Assembly (NCBI GenBank): GCA_005239945.1
Contig: SBAY01000301.1
Coordinates: 1-12,525, forward strand
Source: Nitrospira sp.
GTDB lineage: Bacteria > UBA9089 > CG2-30-40-21 > SBAY01
Length of the DNA: 12,525 bases
Reading direction: 5' to 3'
In this document: piece after piece, positions 1 to 6,124 of the stretch
Layout: each line of letters begins with the position of its first letter
Numbering within the stretch: position 1 is the stretch's first letter
Notes under the pieces: model-generated
What the model saw: only the letters and a program-made list of their open reading frames with translations
The model's database searches: none
What the model was told of the DNA's origin: nothing
Made by a program: the position numbers and the translations under genes

Positions 1-95
1 AAAACTTTTTAACCACAAGAGTATAAAATTTTATTTACTCCATTTCTTATAAATGGAGTAAATAAAATTTTATACTCTTGTGGTTAAAAAGTTTT
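1..95. repeat. Perfect 45-bp inverted repeat (long hairpin)
   Basis: Bases 1-45 are exactly reverse-complementary to bases 51-95, leaving a 5-base centre (CTTAT, 46-50). The arms are AT-rich and contain TTAACCACAAGAG at 9-21. The repeat starts at the first base of the window and could extend further left. A perfect stem this long is far beyond a normal terminator. It could be a small non-coding palindromic element, a very stable transcript-end hairpin, or a fold-back assembly artefact at a contig edge. The sequence alone cannot decide between these. Confidence 0.9.
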
Positions 96-100
96 TGGGA

Positions 101-171
101 AGAGAGGGGTTTAAGGGGAGAAAAACACTTTTTTCAAAAAGGGTTTCTCTCCCCTTAAAAAACACCTCTCT
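101..171. repeat. Imperfect inverted repeat next to the long palindrome
   Basis: The purine-rich arm at 101-123 (AGAGAGG, then TTAAGGGGAGAAA) pairs with the pyrimidine-rich arm at about 144-171 (TTTCTC, CCCCTTAA, CCTCTCT), with a few unpaired bases. The centre holds an A/T-rich loop with runs of T and A. GTGGTT at 79-84, part of the right arm of the first palindrome, can also pair with AACCAC at 175-180, so the two structures can compete. Read on the minus strand, the stem is followed by a T-rich stretch, so a terminator role is possible but unproven. Confidence 0.65.
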
Positions 172-180
172 TTAAACCAC

Positions 181-406
181 TACTAAAAGTTAGGGAATTT
201 CTGTTTGTCAGCGTGTAATCACTCAGTAATTAGTGGGAAAATCTATTCTTTGTTTTAGACAGTTTCGGAGAGGAACAGGGAGAGAGCACAATGTCCTCAA
301 ACTCGTTAAGGCTTCCAATATCAGTTCTTGTGGTTACTTCTCACCGTTCACTGAGCGGTTACATCGGCGTTTAACCATTAGCGTTCAGCATTCAATCACA
401 ACTCAG
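181..406. other. Gene-free stretch downstream of livF
   Basis: I see no supported gene here. The only open frame, a plus-strand frame of 70 codons from 233, begins with GTG, has no ribosome-binding site and has a composition unlike a conserved protein. The region contains a 17-base imperfect palindrome at 343-359 (ACCG...CGGT), flanked by two GGTTAC words at about 332-337 and 357-362. It has no tRNA-like cloverleaf and no recognisable RNA gene. Confidence 0.5.
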
Positions 407-486
407 AAAAATCGGGAAGGCAATAGGGAATGGAATAGCCAATAAAAAATATCTCTCCTCTTCCTTTTCCTCCCTATTCCCTTCCC
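407..486 (-). terminator. Probable intrinsic terminator of the liv operon
   Basis: Read on the minus strand just past the livF stop, GGGAAGGGAATAGGGA (486-471) can pair with TCCCTATTGCCTTCCC (429-414), with one mismatch and a loop of about 40 bases. The second arm is followed by GA and then five T's (411-407). A stem plus a T-run immediately after the last gene of a run fits a Rho-independent terminator. The long loop makes it less certain than a classical tight hairpin. Confidence 0.5.
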
Positions 487-489
487 TGC

Positions 490-1209
490 TTACTGTTCTC
501 CTAAATATGCCTTCTTGACCAGGTCGTTGTCTAAGAGTTTATCGGTTGTATCGGTCATAACAATATTGCCGGTCTCCAGGACATACGCCCTGGATGCGAT
601 TTGTAATGATTTCTTCGCATTTTGTTCGACTAACAATATGGGCGTACCCTGACTTTTATTGATTTCCTGGATAGTCTGAAATACCTTTTCGACTAATACC
701 GGAGCCAGGCCCATGGAAGGCTCGTCAAACATTAAAAGTTTGGGCCTGGCCATCAAGCCGCGGGCTATGGCCAACATCTGCTGTTCTCCACCACTTAATG
801 TACCGGCTAATTGTTTTTTTCGCTCCTTCAAAACAGGGAATAAATCATACATATCTTCTATCCGTTTTCGTACCTGCGTTCTATCACGCTCCGGAAAGGC
901 ACCTAACTCCATATTTTCCACCACGGTTAATCTTGGAAAAACCTTTCTTCCTTCCGGTATCTGAATTACCCCATATCTGGCGATTTTCCAGACTGGTAAA
1001 TTACTAATTATTTTATCATCGAATTTTATAAAACCTTTTTGTGGACGCAAAACACCGGAAATAGTATTGATCAAGGTAGTTTTACCCGCACCATTAGCCC
1101 CAATTATGGCCACTATCTCATGGGGTTCAATGTATAAGGATAGACCATTTAAGGCGACAATCTTGCCATAATAAACCTGTATTTCCTCAACTTGTAGTAA
1201 TTTTTCCAT
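490..1209 (-). CDS. livF: Branched-chain amino acid-type ABC transporter ATPase LivF
   Basis: This is the second ATP-hydrolysing subunit of a LivFGHMK-type importer, acting on the cytoplasmic face of the inner membrane. Over 239 residues it shows a Walker A motif, GANGAGKTT (about 37-45), the ABC signature LSGGEQQ (about 138-144) and a Walker B motif, LLMFDEP (about 158-164). LLVEQNAKKSL occupies the switch region. The Q in place of the usual switch histidine is typical of LivF and separates it from LivG. I chose the ATG at 1209 because GGAG lies just upstream. A TTG at 1218 would add three residues but has no ribosome-binding site and falls inside the intergenic inverted repeat. It is the last gene of the liv cluster, 46 bases after livG, with a terminator-like hairpin beyond it. 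Confidence 0.95.
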   Translation of the reverse strand: MEKLLQVEEIQVYYGKIVALNGLSLYIEPHEIVAIIGANGAGKTTLINTISGVLRPQKGFIKFDDKIISNLPVWKIARYGVIQIPEGRKVFPRLTVVENMELGAFPERDRTQVRKRIEDMYDLFPVLKERKKQLAGTLSGGEQQMLAIARGLMARPKLLMFDEPSMGLAPVLVEKVFQTIQEINKSQGTPILLVEQNAKKSLQIASRAYVLETGNIVMTDTTDKLLDNDLVKKAYLGEQ

Positions 1210-1216
1210 TTTCTCC

Positions 1217-1256
1217 AATAGGTCATATAGGATTTATAGGTCTTATATGACCTATT
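1217..1256. repeat. Inverted repeat between livG and livF (AATAGGTC family)
   Basis: AATAGGTCATATA (1217-1229) and TATATGACCTATT (1244-1256) are perfect 13-bp inverted arms around a 14-base centre, which itself holds further TATAGG words. The repeat fills nearly the whole livG-livF gap. Its right end touches the first base of the livG stop codon (1256-1258). Related sequences occur at 2018-2056 and 5305-5344. No T-run follows it on the minus strand, so it is not a normal intrinsic terminator. It could be an mRNA-stabilising or processing hairpin within the operon. Confidence 0.85.
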
Positions 1257-2008
1257 TACTTTCCCAGGTATGCCTCAATTACCTTCGGGTCTTTTTGAAT
1301 CTCTTGCGGGCTACCTTCAGCGATCTTTTCGCCATAATCCAAGACGACTACCCGGTCAGAAATCCTCATAACCACATTCATCTGGTGTTCGATTATGACT
1401 ATGGTAATATTCCTCGAGCGAAGACTGGCAACCAAATCCATCAACTCATTACATTCCTGTGGATTCATTCCGGCCATAGGCTCATCCAAAAGGAGTAATG
1501 AAGGTGAAGTGGCTAAGGCACGGGCTATTTCCAATCTGCGCTGGGCACCGTAAGGTAGATTTTTGGCGAGCATGTTCCCTGACTTCAGCAAACCGACAAA
1601 ATCAAGGATTGCTCGGGCACTATCGGCTATCTCACGCTCTTCCCGACTAAAAGCCCGGGTCCGAAGCAATGCCACCATTAATTCGGATTTGGTCCGGCAA
1701 TGTCTGCCAACCATCACATTCTCCAATACCGTCATATTGGCAAATAAACGGATATTTTGAAAGGTTCTGGCTATACCGGCTGAGATTATCTGATGAGATT
1801 TATGGCCTGAGATATTCTTGCTCAAAAAGACAATCTCACCTTTATCAGGAGGATAGACACCTGTAATTAGATTAAACAAGGTAGATTTACCGGCACCGTT
1901 TGGACCTATCAGTCCGAGCACCTCGTTTGCCCAAACCACGATGTCCACTTCTGACAACGCCTTTAACCCACCAAAATATTTTGTCACCGAATTGATTTGT
2001 AATAACAT
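1256..2008 (-). CDS. livG: Branched-chain amino acid-type ABC transporter ATPase LivG
   Basis: This 250-residue ATPase subunit of the liv importer pairs with LivF under the LivH/LivM membrane channel. Walker A is GPNGAGKST (35-43), the Q-loop glutamine is near residue 84 (ARTFQNIRLF), the signature is LPYGAQRRLEIARAL (151-165) and Walker B is LLLLDEPMAG (171-180). The switch histidine is in IIEHQM (208). The LPYGxQRRLEIARAL form of the signature and the MNPQE after Walker B are hallmarks of the LivG branch. The ATG at 2008 gives the expected N-terminus (MLLQINSVTKYFGGLKAL). Unusually, no Shine-Dalgarno sequence precedes it: the upstream bases are an A/T stretch and then a palindromic repeat. 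Confidence 0.96.
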   Translation of the reverse strand: MLLQINSVTKYFGGLKALSEVDIVVWANEVLGLIGPNGAGKSTLFNLITGVYPPDKGEIVFLSKNISGHKSHQIISAGIARTFQNIRLFANMTVLENVMVGRHCRTKSELMVALLRTRAFSREEREIADSARAILDFVGLLKSGNMLAKNLPYGAQRRLEIARALATSPSLLLLDEPMAGMNPQECNELMDLVASLRSRNITIVIIEHQMNVVMRISDRVVVLDYGEKIAEGSPQEIQKDPKVIEAYLGK

Positions 2009-2017
2009 TGAATTTTA

Positions 2018-2056
2018 ATAAGTCTTATAGGTCTTATATGTCCTATAGGACCTATT
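2018..2056. repeat. ATAGGTC-family palindromic repeat upstream of livG
   Basis: This stretch repeats words such as TAAGTCTTATAGGTCTTATA and ends in a perfect 12-base palindrome, GTCCTATAGGAC (2040-2051). It shares ATAGGTCTTATATG with the elements at 1217-1256 and 5305-5344, so at least three copies of one word family surround the liv genes. It takes the place where a livG ribosome-binding site would be expected and runs directly into the 12-base tandem repeat at 2053. Confidence 0.75.
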
Positions 2057-2100
2057 CCTTTTCCTATTCCTTTTCCTATTCCTTTTCCTATTCCTTTTCC
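2053..2100. repeat. Four perfect tandem copies of a 12-base unit across the livM stop
   Basis: TATTCCTTTTCC is repeated four times without error (2053-2064, 2065-2076, 2077-2088, 2089-2100). On the coding strand the unit reads GGAAAAGGAATA. The first unit read encodes the last livM codons, and the TAG stop (2090-2088) spans the unit junction. Because 12 is a multiple of three and each following unit again offers TAG, copy-number change would leave LivM unaltered and alter only the spacing to livG. The unit is purine-rich on the mRNA and contains AAGGA, which resembles a ribosome-binding site. Confidence 0.95.
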
Positions 2101-3068
2101 TTTGTGTGTAATTCCAAAGCCCGTCGCTTTGACCTCAATATTCCTTCAGGTCGAAAGATAATTACGACAATCATTATCATGCCAAAGATAAGCATGCGGT
2201 AATCAACGAATTTTGTTCCTAAGACAGGGCGTAAAATCTCCGGGATACCTACCAATAAAAAGACACCTAATATTGCCCCGGCGATATTTCCCATGCCGCC
2301 GATGACGAGCATCGAGACCAAAAGGACTGATTCCCAGAAGGTGAACATCTCTGGTGAAATAAAGCCAATCCAATGGACATATATGGCCCCGGCTAAGGCA
2401 CCAAACATACCACTCAAGACAAAGGCTACCAATTTGATTTGCAGGACATCTATCCCTGATAATTTTGCCGCTAATTCATCTTCACGGATAGCCACTAATG
2501 CCCTGCCAATACGAGAGTGTTCTAATCGGTAACTGATGATAATCGTGCCTATGAGAAAGAAAAGAATCAAATAAAGAAAAAGCAAATCATCCTTAAAGAC
2601 CAATGAAAACAGACGTATTTGGGCAATCTTCTCACCCACCCGCGGCAATCCTTTAGGACCATTGGTTAACCAGTCGAAATTATTGGCTATCAAGCGAACA
2701 ATTTCACCAAAGGCTAAGGTAACAATAGCCAGATAATCACCCCGCAGGCGCAAGACAGGTGCTCCAACCAAATAGCGAATAAAACCACCCAGAAACAGGC
2801 TTAGGGGCAGGGTTATCCAGAATGATATTCCCTTGATACTCAATAACGCCGCGGTATAGGCGCCAAGGGCATAGAAGGCCATAAACCCTAAATCAAGCAA
2901 GCCGGTGTATCCAACCGTGATATTAAGCCCGACACATAGAATGCAATAGATACCTACCAGTCCGGCTACATGGATGGCGTAATAATTACCACAGTTGTAT
3001 CCTATTAAAGGTAATATAATCAGAAGCAGTAAAATTATTATCCAGATTATTGGACGGTTTATTTTCAT
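2088..3068 (-). CDS. livM: Branched-chain amino acid-type ABC transporter permease LivM
   Basis: One of two inner-membrane permeases that form the translocation path of the liv importer. The 326-residue protein is strongly hydrophobic, with a first membrane segment at about 7-24 and further segments at about 32-50, 57-77, 83-103, 113-130, 161-180, 211-236 and near the C-terminus. The family hallmark LNITVGYTGLLDLGFMAFYALGAY lies at about 48-71, and TNGPKGLP at about 135-142 is also typical. The cytoplasmic coupling loop that contacts the ATPases is at about 187-228 (GRALVAIREDELAAKLSGID). The ATG at 3068 has a modest AGGA six bases upstream. The final residues (KEKE) are encoded by a 12-base tandem repeat that also contains the stop codon. 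It lies between livH and livG in the usual operon order. Confidence 0.95.
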   Translation of the reverse strand: MKINRPIIWIIILLLLIILPLIGYNCGNYYAIHVAGLVGIYCILCVGLNITVGYTGLLDLGFMAFYALGAYTAALLSIKGISFWITLPLSLFLGGFIRYLVGAPVLRLRGDYLAIVTLAFGEIVRLIANNFDWLTNGPKGLPRVGEKIAQIRLFSLVFKDDLLFLYLILFFLIGTIIISYRLEHSRIGRALVAIREDELAAKLSGIDVLQIKLVAFVLSGMFGALAGAIYVHWIGFISPEMFTFWESVLLVSMLVIGGMGNIAGAILGVFLLVGIPEILRPVLGTKFVDYRMLIFGMIMIVVIIFRPEGILRSKRRALELHTKEKE

Positions 3069-3087
3069 TGTTTTTCCTGTAAAATTA

Positions 3088-3201
3088 GAAATTGGAAAGT
3101 AGGATTTTTCATTTCATTCCTTCCCGAACAAGTTTGGGCTTCCGTCCTCCACGGTATTGGATGCCTCAACGAATTTGAGGGTATCGCCAATTTCCAATTT
3201 C
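3088..3201. repeat. Inverted repeat filling the livH-livM gap, with inner hairpin
   Basis: GAAATTGGAAA (3088-3098) and TTTCCAATTTC (3191-3201) are perfect 11-bp inverted arms. The right arm includes part of the livH stop codon. Inside lies a tight hairpin, CCTCAA-CGAAT-TTGAGG (3164-3180). Two exact 12-base words, CCCGAACAAGTT (3123-3134) and GGATGCCTCAAC (3159-3170), recur in the gap upstream of secG (9698-9709 and 9654-9665), so part of this spacer is a dispersed repeat. Confidence 0.8.
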
Positions 3202-4096
3202 ATATTTTTTCCGTTACCTCTTCACCAAATATCCCGGTAGGCTTAAAAAGGAGCACAAGTATCAGGATAACAAAGGCAATTACATCCTTATATATCGAGG
3301 ATATGTAACCTGCGGCCAGTACCTCGACTATGCCGAGTATAAACCCACCGAACATAGCACCCTTGATATTGCCGATGCCACCCAGCACAGCGGCGGTAAA
3401 AGCCTTTATGCCCGGTAAAAAACCCATATTATATTTTATACTTCCATAATACAACCCATTCAACACCCCGGTTATCCCGCCCAATCCTCCACCAATCAAA
3501 AAAACCAGGGAAATGACCGTATTGACATTGATTCCCATTAACTGGGCAACGGTATGATTTTCGGCCACGGCACGCATCGCCTTACCCAGCTTAGTTCTGG
3601 AAATGAAAATCTTTAGGATAATCATAAGCAAGATAGCCAAACCAAAGATAAAAATCTGTAATGAATTTATTTGCACACCAAAAAGATGGAATTGCCTGAT
3701 GGATAATTTTTCCGGGTAGGGTTGAGATTGGGCACTAACGGTCAGCATAACCAGGTTTTGTAAAAATATAGAGACACCAATGGCACTTATCAAAGGTGCA
3801 AGTCTTGAGGCGTGCCGCAATGGTTTGTAGGAAAATCTTTCTACCAGAACAGCTAACAGTCCTGCCCCAAACATAGAGAGAATGAATATAATCAAAAAAT
3901 ATGCCGGTAGGAATTGGGGAGAAAATACAGGCAGGCAGGAAAGTAGCCAGAAGCCAAAATAGGCACCAACCATAAAAATCTCGCTATGGGCAAAATTTAT
4001 CATAAGCAATATGCCGTAAACCATAGTGTAACCTAAGGCAAACAAGGCATAAATACTGCCCAAGGTTAAGCCATTAACTAATTGCTCGATGAACAT
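3200..4096 (-). CDS. livH: Branched-chain amino acid-type ABC transporter permease LivH
   Basis: The second inner-membrane permease of the liv importer, 298 residues. The N-terminal hallmark GSIYALFALGYTMVYG is at about 13-28 and INFAHSEIFMVGAY at about 33-46. The coupling loop to the ATPases is at about 170-210 (GKAMRAVAENHTVAQLMGINV, then a glycine-rich GGGLGGITG). Membrane segments are clear at about 10-33, 38-55, 66-86, 100-120, 145-165, 192-215 and 275-292. The ATG at 4096 is preceded by AAGGAG four bases upstream, a convincing ribosome-binding site. It follows livK by 67 bases, a gap filled with short TCTGAC repeats. The length and motifs are normal for LivH, and nothing looks degraded. 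Confidence 0.96.
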   Translation of the reverse strand: MFIEQLVNGLTLGSIYALFALGYTMVYGILLMINFAHSEIFMVGAYFGFWLLSCLPVFSPQFLPAYFLIIFILSMFGAGLLAVLVERFSYKPLRHASRLAPLISAIGVSIFLQNLVMLTVSAQSQPYPEKLSIRQFHLFGVQINSLQIFIFGLAILLMIILKIFISRTKLGKAMRAVAENHTVAQLMGINVNTVISLVFLIGGGLGGITGVLNGLYYGSIKYNMGFLPGIKAFTAAVLGGIGNIKGAMFGGFILGIVEVLAAGYISSIYKDVIAFVILILVLLFKPTGIFGEEVTEKI

Positions 4097-4109
4097 AGTA
4101 CTCCTTGGG

Positions 4110-4164
4110 TGTCAGACCTGTCGGACATATCTGACTTGTCTGACCTATCTGACCTGTCTGACAT
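4110..4164. repeat. TCTGACCT microrepeat between livK and livH
   Basis: The gap is built from repeats of a word close to TCTGACCT(G/A). An 18-base unit occurs twice in tandem (4129-4146 and 4147-4164, three differences). TGTCAGAC (4110-4117) and GTCTGACA (4156-4163) form 8-bp inverted ends. The repeat ends at the first base of the livK stop codon (4164-4166). No T-run follows on the minus strand, so it is not a typical terminator. Confidence 0.8.
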
Positions 4165-5282
4165 TATTCACAATAAACAAATTTACCGTCTTTAACCTGG
4201 TAAATGCTGATAGTTTTATTAAGGGTGTCGCCTTTTTCATCGAATGTAGTTTCACCCAAAATACCAGCGTATTTAATTTTGGACATATAATTAACTATTT
4301 GCAAAGGTTCTTTGTTCGTCTTTTCGATTGCCTCTATAAGCATGTTTGTTGCTTCATAGGTATATGGGTCATAAGGTTGCATATCGACTTGCGGATATTT
4401 TGCCTTAAATTTATCCATAAACGCCTTTGCCTTTGGTAGTTTATCCGGTGGCATACCTATCATTGAGGCATAATCACCCTCTGTAGCTTTACCCCCAATT
4501 TTAATGTACTCAGGAGTAAATATGCCATCGCCGCCAACTACAGGCACTGTCAAACCTAATTCCTTCGCTTGTTTGGTAATTAAGCCGCATTCACTATACA
4601 TCCCTCCAAAGTAGAGTATTTGAGGCTTTTCATTTTTTATTCGCACGAGAAGTGCCCTGAAATCTTTATCACCAATGTTAATCCCATCGAAACTCAATAT
4701 CTTGCCCTGGCGTGATTCGAATTGTTTTTTGAATTCCTCAGCCAGACCCTGACCATAAGCGGTTTTATCATGAATCACCGCCGCAGTAGTGATTTTCAGT
4801 TTGTCAAGGATATAATTGGCACCAAAACTTCCTTGCACATCGTCGGTTGTGCAGACACGAAATACATTTTTTAACCCCTGCAGGGTTAATTTAGGGTTAG
4901 TTGAGGCCGGGGTCATCATCAATAGATTACGTCTATCATAGATTGAACTTGCCGGAATCGAACAACCACTATTGAGATGTCCAATCACCCCCACTATTTT
5001 TGTATCGGAAATAACCTCATTAGCCACATTGACAGCCTCTTTCGGGTCTGCCCGGTCATCAAAAGCGGCTAATTCAAGTTTTATCCCGGCAAGTTTGCCA
5101 GAAACATTAGCCTCTTCTACAGCCATTTCCGCTCCTCGTTTCATCCCTTGTCCCATAGCCGCAATATCCCCGGTCAGAGGACAAACTACGACTATTTTAA
5201 TAATCTTCTCACCTTCTGGTGCCTGACTACACCCAACAACACCTGTTAAAATCCCCAATGCTACCACTAAAATTCTAAACAT
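4164..5282 (-). CDS. livK: Lipoprotein amino acid-type ABC substrate-binding protein (LivK/LivJ-like)
   Basis: The receptor of the liv importer, which captures the ligand outside the inner membrane and delivers it to LivH/LivM. It belongs to the type I periplasmic binding protein family (Peripla_BP_6). The 372-residue precursor begins with a hydrophobic signal (FRILVVALGILTGVVG) ending in a lipobox, GVVGC, so Cys18 is the likely lipidated residue. KIVVVCPLTGDIAAMGQGMKRGAEMAVEEAN (about 30-60) is the typical first lobe, and GVIGHLNSGCSIPAS (about 98-112) carries ligand-contact serines. The ATG at 5282 follows a full AAAGGAGGT at 8-base spacing, the strongest ribosome-binding site in the cluster, fitting high expression of a binding protein. 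The ligand could be branched-chain or other amino acids, or an amide; the sequence does not settle this. Confidence 0.95.
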   Translation of the reverse strand: MFRILVVALGILTGVVGCSQAPEGEKIIKIVVVCPLTGDIAAMGQGMKRGAEMAVEEANVSGKLAGIKLELAAFDDRADPKEAVNVANEVISDTKIVGVIGHLNSGCSIPASSIYDRRNLLMMTPASTNPKLTLQGLKNVFRVCTTDDVQGSFGANYILDKLKITTAAVIHDKTAYGQGLAEEFKKQFESRQGKILSFDGINIGDKDFRALLVRIKNEKPQILYFGGMYSECGLITKQAKELGLTVPVVGGDGIFTPEYIKIGGKATEGDYASMIGMPPDKLPKAKAFMDKFKAKYPQVDMQPYDPYTYEATNMLIEAIEKTNKEPLQIVNYMSKIKYAGILGETTFDEKGDTLNKTISIYQVKDGKFVYCE

Positions 5283-5300
5283 ATTTTTTTACCTCCTTTG

Positions 5301-5344
5301 AAAAAATAGGTCTTATAGGTCATATAAGACTTATATGACCTATT
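5301..5344 (-). repeat. ATAGGTC-family hairpin before livK, possible attenuator
   Basis: ATAGGTCATATA (5315-5326) and TATATGACCTAT (5332-5343) are perfect 12-bp inverted arms with a 5-base loop. A further GACCTATT copy on the minus strand (5312-5305) can pair with the same AATAGGTC (5344-5337), giving two mutually exclusive folds. The outer fold is followed on the minus strand by six T's (5306-5301), then the livK ribosome-binding site. A terminator or attenuator between the 235-residue gene and livK is therefore possible, although the stem is AT-rich and weak. Confidence 0.6.
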
Positions 5345-5351
5345 CTTTTTC

Positions 5352-6059
5352 TTAAATTATTCTCAATATCGATGGATTTCTTTGAGTAGATAGGGTTTTG
5401 AGCTCATTGACGATATTAACATATTCATCTACCCCACCCTGAATACCTTTTTCCCGTCTTTCCTCCTCGGTTATTTTAATCCTTCTGCCAATGACAGGTC
5501 CTATGCCTGTAGATTCTCCAAATTGGTCGGTCAATTCTACGATAACCAGGCTTTCATCGAAGACAATCATATGTTGAAGTTTTCGACAAAGAACAGGTTG
5601 CCACTCCTTAAATTCATTTCTTAGAATGACAATAATCTCCGCTCGATTAGATTCACTGATTAATTCCCTTCGATGGCTTCGAATAATCTCTTTGACGCGG
5701 TCTTTGCTAAAAGTATCTTTGGACATGACAAAAAAACGATATACCTTTATCTGTCGGTCCCTGCGTTGTAAGAGTTCTTTGTTAATGGCTAACATTCTTT
5801 GGTGAAATCCTTCGGCTTTCCATCGCTCAACCCAAAAATCCACACAAACTAATTCCTTTTGCACCTCCTCTGATTCCTTGAGAAGAAGATTATACAATTC
5901 CCGTTTATCATCTACATAACACCAACCTTTATCAGCCATATCTTTAGCTCTGCACAGCCACTTGGTCATTCCATCTTGGATAAGAGTTACTTCTCGAATA
6001 GCAATCTTGTGTAAATATGGGTCATCGATGCTATCTGCAATTTTTCTCAAATCCTCCAT
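5352..6059 (-). CDS. Uncharacterised 235-residue cytoplasmic protein
   Basis: I do not recognise this protein with confidence. It has no signal peptide, membrane segment or Walker motif and is rich in charged residues, so it is probably soluble and cytoplasmic. Residues 1-90 look helical (EVTLIQDGMTKWLCRAKDMADKGWCYVDD). Residues 92-160 contain INKELLQRRDRQIKVYRFFV followed by a helix with SHRREL. Residues 160-200 read as a strand-rich core (LQHMIVFDESLVIVELTD). The alternation of strands and helices, and the IKVYRFF strand, vaguely recall the sensor or effector half of some regulatory proteins and degenerate phospholipase D-like folds, but no HKD motif is present. The ATG at 6059 has a perfect AAGGAGGT at 8-base spacing, so it is a real gene. 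It lies 52 bases after dxr and 69 before livK; a link to either is unproven. Confidence 0.85.
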   Translation of the reverse strand: MEDLRKIADSIDDPYLHKIAIREVTLIQDGMTKWLCRAKDMADKGWCYVDDKRELYNLLLKESEEVQKELVCVDFWVERWKAEGFHQRMLAINKELLQRRDRQIKVYRFFVMSKDTFSKDRVKEIIRSHRRELISESNRAEIIVILRNEFKEWQPVLCRKLQHMIVFDESLVIVELTDQFGESTGIGPVIGRRIKITEEERREKGIQGGVDEYVNIVNELKTLSTQRNPSILRII

Positions 6060-6080
6060 TGAATTAAACCTCCTTGTTAG

Positions 6081-6124
6081 TAATCAATTATTAATTATTA
6101 ATTGATAATTGTTAATTGATAATT
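6081..6124. repeat. AT-only microrepeat across the dxr stop codon
   Basis: TTAATTGATAATT occurs twice (6098-6110 and 6112-6124) with a period of 14. Further TTAATTATTAA words lie to the left, and the stretch is partly self-complementary. The second copy encodes the C-terminal Ile-Ile-Asn and the TAA stop of dxr. As in several other gaps, the repeat begins inside the end of a gene and fills much of the space before the next. Confidence 0.8.

Noticed and set aside
233..445. Plus-strand open frame of 70 codons left of livF
   Set aside because: GTG start without a ribosome-binding site and no recognisable protein features. It overlaps the likely liv terminator.
713..1007. Plus-strand open frames opposite livF
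   Set aside because: Shadow frames of a gene with full ABC ATPase motifs on the minus strand.
4110..4164. TCTGAC tandem words considered as a CRISPR-like array
   Set aside because: Units are contiguous, under 20 bases and without spacers. No cas genes are present.
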